From the NCBI GenBank assembly GCA_964498255.1, contig CAZCGW010000044.1, positions 1 through 8,480 of the forward strand: a stretch of 8,480 nucleotides of DNA. The letters run 5' to 3'. Shown here in pieces: positions 6,466 through 8,480 of this stretch; positions within the stretch are counted from its first letter, which is position 1; the number at the start of each line of letters is the position of its first letter. Made by a program: the position numbers and the translations under genes. Below the pieces are notes generated by a model. It was not told the origin of the DNA, searched no databases, and was given only the letters and a program-made list of their open reading frames with translations. Source of the stretch: Fluviibacter sp964498255. Its GTDB lineage: Bacteria; Pseudomonadota; Gammaproteobacteria; Burkholderiales; Rhodocyclaceae.

Positions 6466-7866
6466 TTAGAAGGCCACGTTGGCGCGCAGGCCGACAATCG
6501 TTGCGTTCGGGATGGTCTGGTTAGGGTTGTTAGGCATTGGTGCTCTGCCTCCCGGGTTTGCGGCGTATTGAAGAAATGGCTGCAGCGTCAACCAGGGGTT
6601 GATGGGGGCCTGGTAGGTCAGCTCAATCAGGCTTTCCGGTTTGACTAACGGCGTTTGCGTGCCGTTTGTGCTGTTCTGAGCCGAGATGGGCCCGTTCAGG
6701 TAGGGTGTGAACTTGGCCCAGCCAAAGCCCAGGCCGAGGATATCTTGAGGTCGACCACCAAAAAGACCGACATAGGCAAGCCCCGCATCAAAATACCAGG
6801 TCACCAGATTGCGATCTGTTTGAGGGTTGTATGTGACTCGGGTGAATGCGCTGAGCCCTTGGGTTTCAGTACCGGCCTCGCGCCAGATCGTTTGATCCAC
6901 TAGGCCGTAAATGGCATATTGCCCACGGTAACTGGTGTTGATCGGGTTGGCGAAAGTGCGGCCGCTGCTGGATTGTGTGACGTTGTCGACGATCGCAGAG
7001 TTATACCAGCCGCCCAGTTTGTAGTTGCCGGGCAATGTTGTATCGCCAAGCCGAAGCTCGGGTGTGTAGGCCGCTTCTGCCCATGAGAGCACGCCATCAC
7101 CCACTGGAAAATCAGTGCCGTAGGAGGTTGAGGAGGTTGAGGGCCCCACTGGTGAGCCGTTCATGACGGAAGCAGTGAGTTTCCAGTCATCGTTGAAATC
7201 AAAGCTGGCAAGACCCCCTGGCGCCGCGTTGGGGAAACCCGGGCCGCCACCGGGCATATTGGCTTCCCAGCTATCCGGGAAGCCAAAAGTGGAATTAACG
7301 AATACGGTCGCAGTGGGGCTCATCATGTAATAGCGGTCGGCTTCGAGCAAGCCACCGCGTAAGCGAAGCCGGTTATCCATTAATCGCTGCTCTAGCCAGA
7401 ACTCGCCAATTTTTGCCAGGGAGGGTTGTGACTCGACATTGCTGACGGTCATCAGGTTGCCGATGTTCTGCGTGGAAAGATCCTGCCCCTGAATACCGTA
7501 ACCGGTGAGGTGAATTTTTCCGCCGCGCCAGCCCATAGCCTTGTTGAGGTCGATGTCTAGCTCGAGGTCGAGCAGGCCGTCGTAGACAAAGCCTTGTTTG
7601 ATCCCGCCGCGAGTATTACCCAGGTAGTCACTCGTCTGATTCAGTGTAAAGCTGACCCCATAGCTGTCTAGTAGTGGTCGTAAACCACCCCAATCGCCGA
7701 ATAGGGTGGTCGCTGTAGTAACGTCCGATTTTGTGGGTAGCAGTTCCTCGGGTGTTAGCCTGGGAAGCGATCCGGAGGTCTGTGCCCATGCTGTCTGTCC
7801 ACCGATAGCAATGACCATGATGCTCACTGATAACAGGGGCGTCAGGAATGCTTTAATGGATCGCAT
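6466..7866 (-). CDS. OprB-family carbohydrate-selective porin (466 aa)
   Basis: This is an outer-membrane beta-barrel that lets sugars or other small solutes diffuse into the periplasm. Residues 1-28 form a signal peptide with the cleavage site AWA before Gln29. The mature part opens with TLFGDWGGLRPLLDSYGVSF (residues 54-73), the typical start of OprB proteins, followed by YLGNTRGG and alternating polar and hydrophobic strands rich in Gly, Asn, Tyr and Trp. The chain ends in VGLRANVAF, with the C-terminal Phe used for barrel assembly. The length is normal for the family. The start lacks a Shine-Dalgarno sequence and lies 16 bases from the end of the pckG terminator, so it has no room for its own usual promoter there. 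It converges on ampD with an 8-base gap. The solute is not known; OprB itself prefers glucose and related sugars. Confidence 0.87.
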   Translation of the reverse strand: MRSIKAFLTPLLSVSIMVIAIGGQTAWAQTSGSLPRLTPEELLPTKSDVTTATTLFGDWGGLRPLLDSYGVSFTLNQTSDYLGNTRGGIKQGFVYDGLLDLELDIDLNKAMGWRGGKIHLTGYGIQGQDLSTQNIGNLMTVSNVESQPSLAKIGEFWLEQRLMDNRLRLRGGLLEADRYYMMSPTATVFVNSTFGFPDSWEANMPGGGPGFPNAAPGGLASFDFNDDWKLTASVMNGSPVGPSTSSTSYGTDFPVGDGVLSWAEAAYTPELRLGDTTLPGNYKLGGWYNSAIVDNVTQSSSGRTFANPINTSYRGQYAIYGLVDQTIWREAGTETQGLSAFTRVTYNPQTDRNLVTWYFDAGLAYVGLFGGRPQDILGLGFGWAKFTPYLNGPISAQNSTNGTQTPLVKPESLIELTYQAPINPWLTLQPFLQYAANPGGRAPMPNNPNQTIPNATIVGLRANVAF

Positions 7867-7882
7867 GGCGGTATGGGGCAGA

Positions 7883-7914
7883 CTAAAACAAAAGCCACCC
7901 GTAGGTGGCCTTTG
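7883..7914 (-). terminator. Intrinsic terminator after pckG
   Basis: On the minus strand, positions 7914-7889 form the hairpin CAAAGGCCACC-TACG-GGTGGCTTTTG: an 11-base stem with one mismatch and a C(UACG)G loop, a very stable UNCG tetraloop. It is followed by TTTTAG (7888-7883), with further T residues in the outer stem. It starts 18 bases after the pckG stop. It lies just upstream of the porin start codon, so it also separates or attenuates readthrough into the porin. Confidence 0.85.
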
Positions 7915-7924
7915 TCTCAGAGCA

Positions 7925-7938
7925 GCCTAAGCTTAGGC
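7925..7938. repeat. 14-bp perfect palindrome over the pckG stop codon
   Basis: GCCTAAGCTTAGGC is fully self-complementary and contains the TAA stop codon of pckG read on the minus strand (7935-7933). It lies 10 bases before the terminator hairpin. As RNA it can form a 5-bp stem with a 4-base loop. It may help form the transcript's 3' end, be a protein site, or be chance. Confidence 0.45.
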
Positions 7939-8480
7939 AACTTGTTTGTTGGCTTCAGCCATCGACAGTGTGCTGAGCTGGCGAATCAACTCAAGCTCCT
8001 GTGGCAGACGGTCAGCCAGTTTATCGAACCATTCTTTGTGCGACTCGAGTTCCTTCTCCCAACCTGCTGCGTCCAGTTTGGTGAGCTTGTTGAAGTCCTC
8101 ACGGGTCATGTCCAGACCAGTCCAGTCGATGTCTTCGTAGTTTGGCGTCCAGCCCAGAGCAGTTTCCTTGGCGTTAACGCGACCCTTAACACGATCAACG
8201 ATCCACTTCAGGACACGCATGTTGTCACCAAAGCCTGGCCACATGAATTTGCCATCTTCGTCAACACGGAACCAGTTGACGCAGAAAATGCCCGGTGGGT
8301 TATCGACAGATTTACCCATCTTCAACCAGTGACGGAAGTAGTCGCCCATGTTGTAGCCGCAGAACGGCAGCATGGCAAATGGGTCGCGGCGAACAACGCC
8401 TTGCGCACCAAAAGCAGCGGCAGTCGTTTCCGAACCCAGCGTCGATGCCAGGTAGACACCATAGTTCCAGTTGAAGGCTT
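7933..8480 (-). CDS. pckG: Phosphoenolpyruvate carboxykinase (GTP), C-terminal 181 residues; gene runs off the right edge
   Basis: The GTP-dependent enzyme converts oxaloacetate to phosphoenolpyruvate in the cytoplasm, the entry step of gluconeogenesis. Only the last third (of about 600 residues in the family) is inside the window; the reading frame is open to the edge and the start is outside. The fragment carries TLGSETTAAA (14-23), DPFAMLPFCGYNMGDYFRHWL (32-52) and NWFRVDEDGKFMWPGFGDN (68-86). Phe70, Phe78 and Phe83 occupy the places of the three guanine-stacking phenylalanines of the animal enzyme, which supports GTP rather than ATP use. The C-terminus ends ANKQVA. A strong intrinsic terminator follows, and the next gene downstream is the OprB-type porin on the same strand. 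Expression in gluconeogenic conditions would be normal, but no site is visible here. Confidence 0.96.
   Translation of the reverse strand, partial: AFNWNYGVYLASTLGSETTAAAFGAQGVVRRDPFAMLPFCGYNMGDYFRHWLKMGKSVDNPPGIFCVNWFRVDEDGKFMWPGFGDNMRVLKWIVDRVKGRVNAKETALGWTPNYEDIDWTGLDMTREDFNKLTKLDAAGWEKELESHKEWFDKLADRLPQELELIRQLSTLSMAEANKQVA

Noticed and set aside
1..8480. Mobile elements, tRNA or rRNA genes, CRISPR arrays, toxin-antitoxin or defence genes
   Set aside because: None was seen: no transposase or integrase motifs, no regularly spaced repeats, no cloverleaf-like sequence, and all gene-sized stretches are covered by ordinary metabolic, transport or cell-wall genes.

Overview
This window looks like ordinary chromosomal DNA from a Gram-negative proteobacterium. 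The best guess is a betaproteobacterium of the Burkholderiales type. The grounds are a moderate base composition (judged by eye to be slightly above half G+C), a membrane-anchored TAXI-type TRAP binding protein, a small SYLF-type lipoprotein, an OprB-type carbohydrate porin, AmpD, and a GTP-type PEP carboxykinase. The taxonomic call is an inference from gene content, not from any marker gene. No RNA gene, insertion sequence, prophage, CRISPR array or plasmid function was seen.

Layout, left to right. At the left edge a near-perfect sigma-70 promoter on the minus strand fires out of the window. Facing it, on the plus strand, is a two-gene unit for peptidoglycan remodelling: an LdtD/YcbB-type L,D-transpeptidase (start at 128) and a Tat-exported YcbK/MepK-type zinc endopeptidase. 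This is the same gene pair as ycbB-ycbK in Escherichia coli. The leader of the first gene carries two inverted repeats, and one of them covers the Shine-Dalgarno sequence. Convergent to this unit is an MFS transporter of the metabolite:H+ symporter type. Divergent from the transporter is an orphan TAXI-family protein with membrane segments at both ends. Convergent to that is a SYLF-type lipoprotein. Divergent from the lipoprotein is ampD (cytoplasmic anhydro-muropeptide amidase). Convergent to ampD is an OprB-family porin. Finally comes the C-terminal part of pckG, which reads toward the porin and ends at a clear intrinsic terminator only a few bases from the porin start codon.

How the genes relate. 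Three of the eight genes act on cell-wall material: LD-crosslinking, crosslink cleavage, and recycling of 1,6-anhydro muropeptides. The transporter, the TAXI protein and the porin deal with small-molecule traffic across the inner and outer membranes, with substrates unknown. PckG is gluconeogenic. Apart from the ldt-mepK pair there is no sign of a shared operon: the other neighbours alternate in direction, and three convergent pairs are separated by only 2, 6 and 8 bases.

No convincing undescribed system was found. The points most worth a second look are regulatory: the SD-covering palindrome upstream of the L,D-transpeptidase, the iterated GCGTCAWT motif between the lipoprotein and ampD, and the pckG terminator/porin junction, which leaves no room for a conventional porin promoter.
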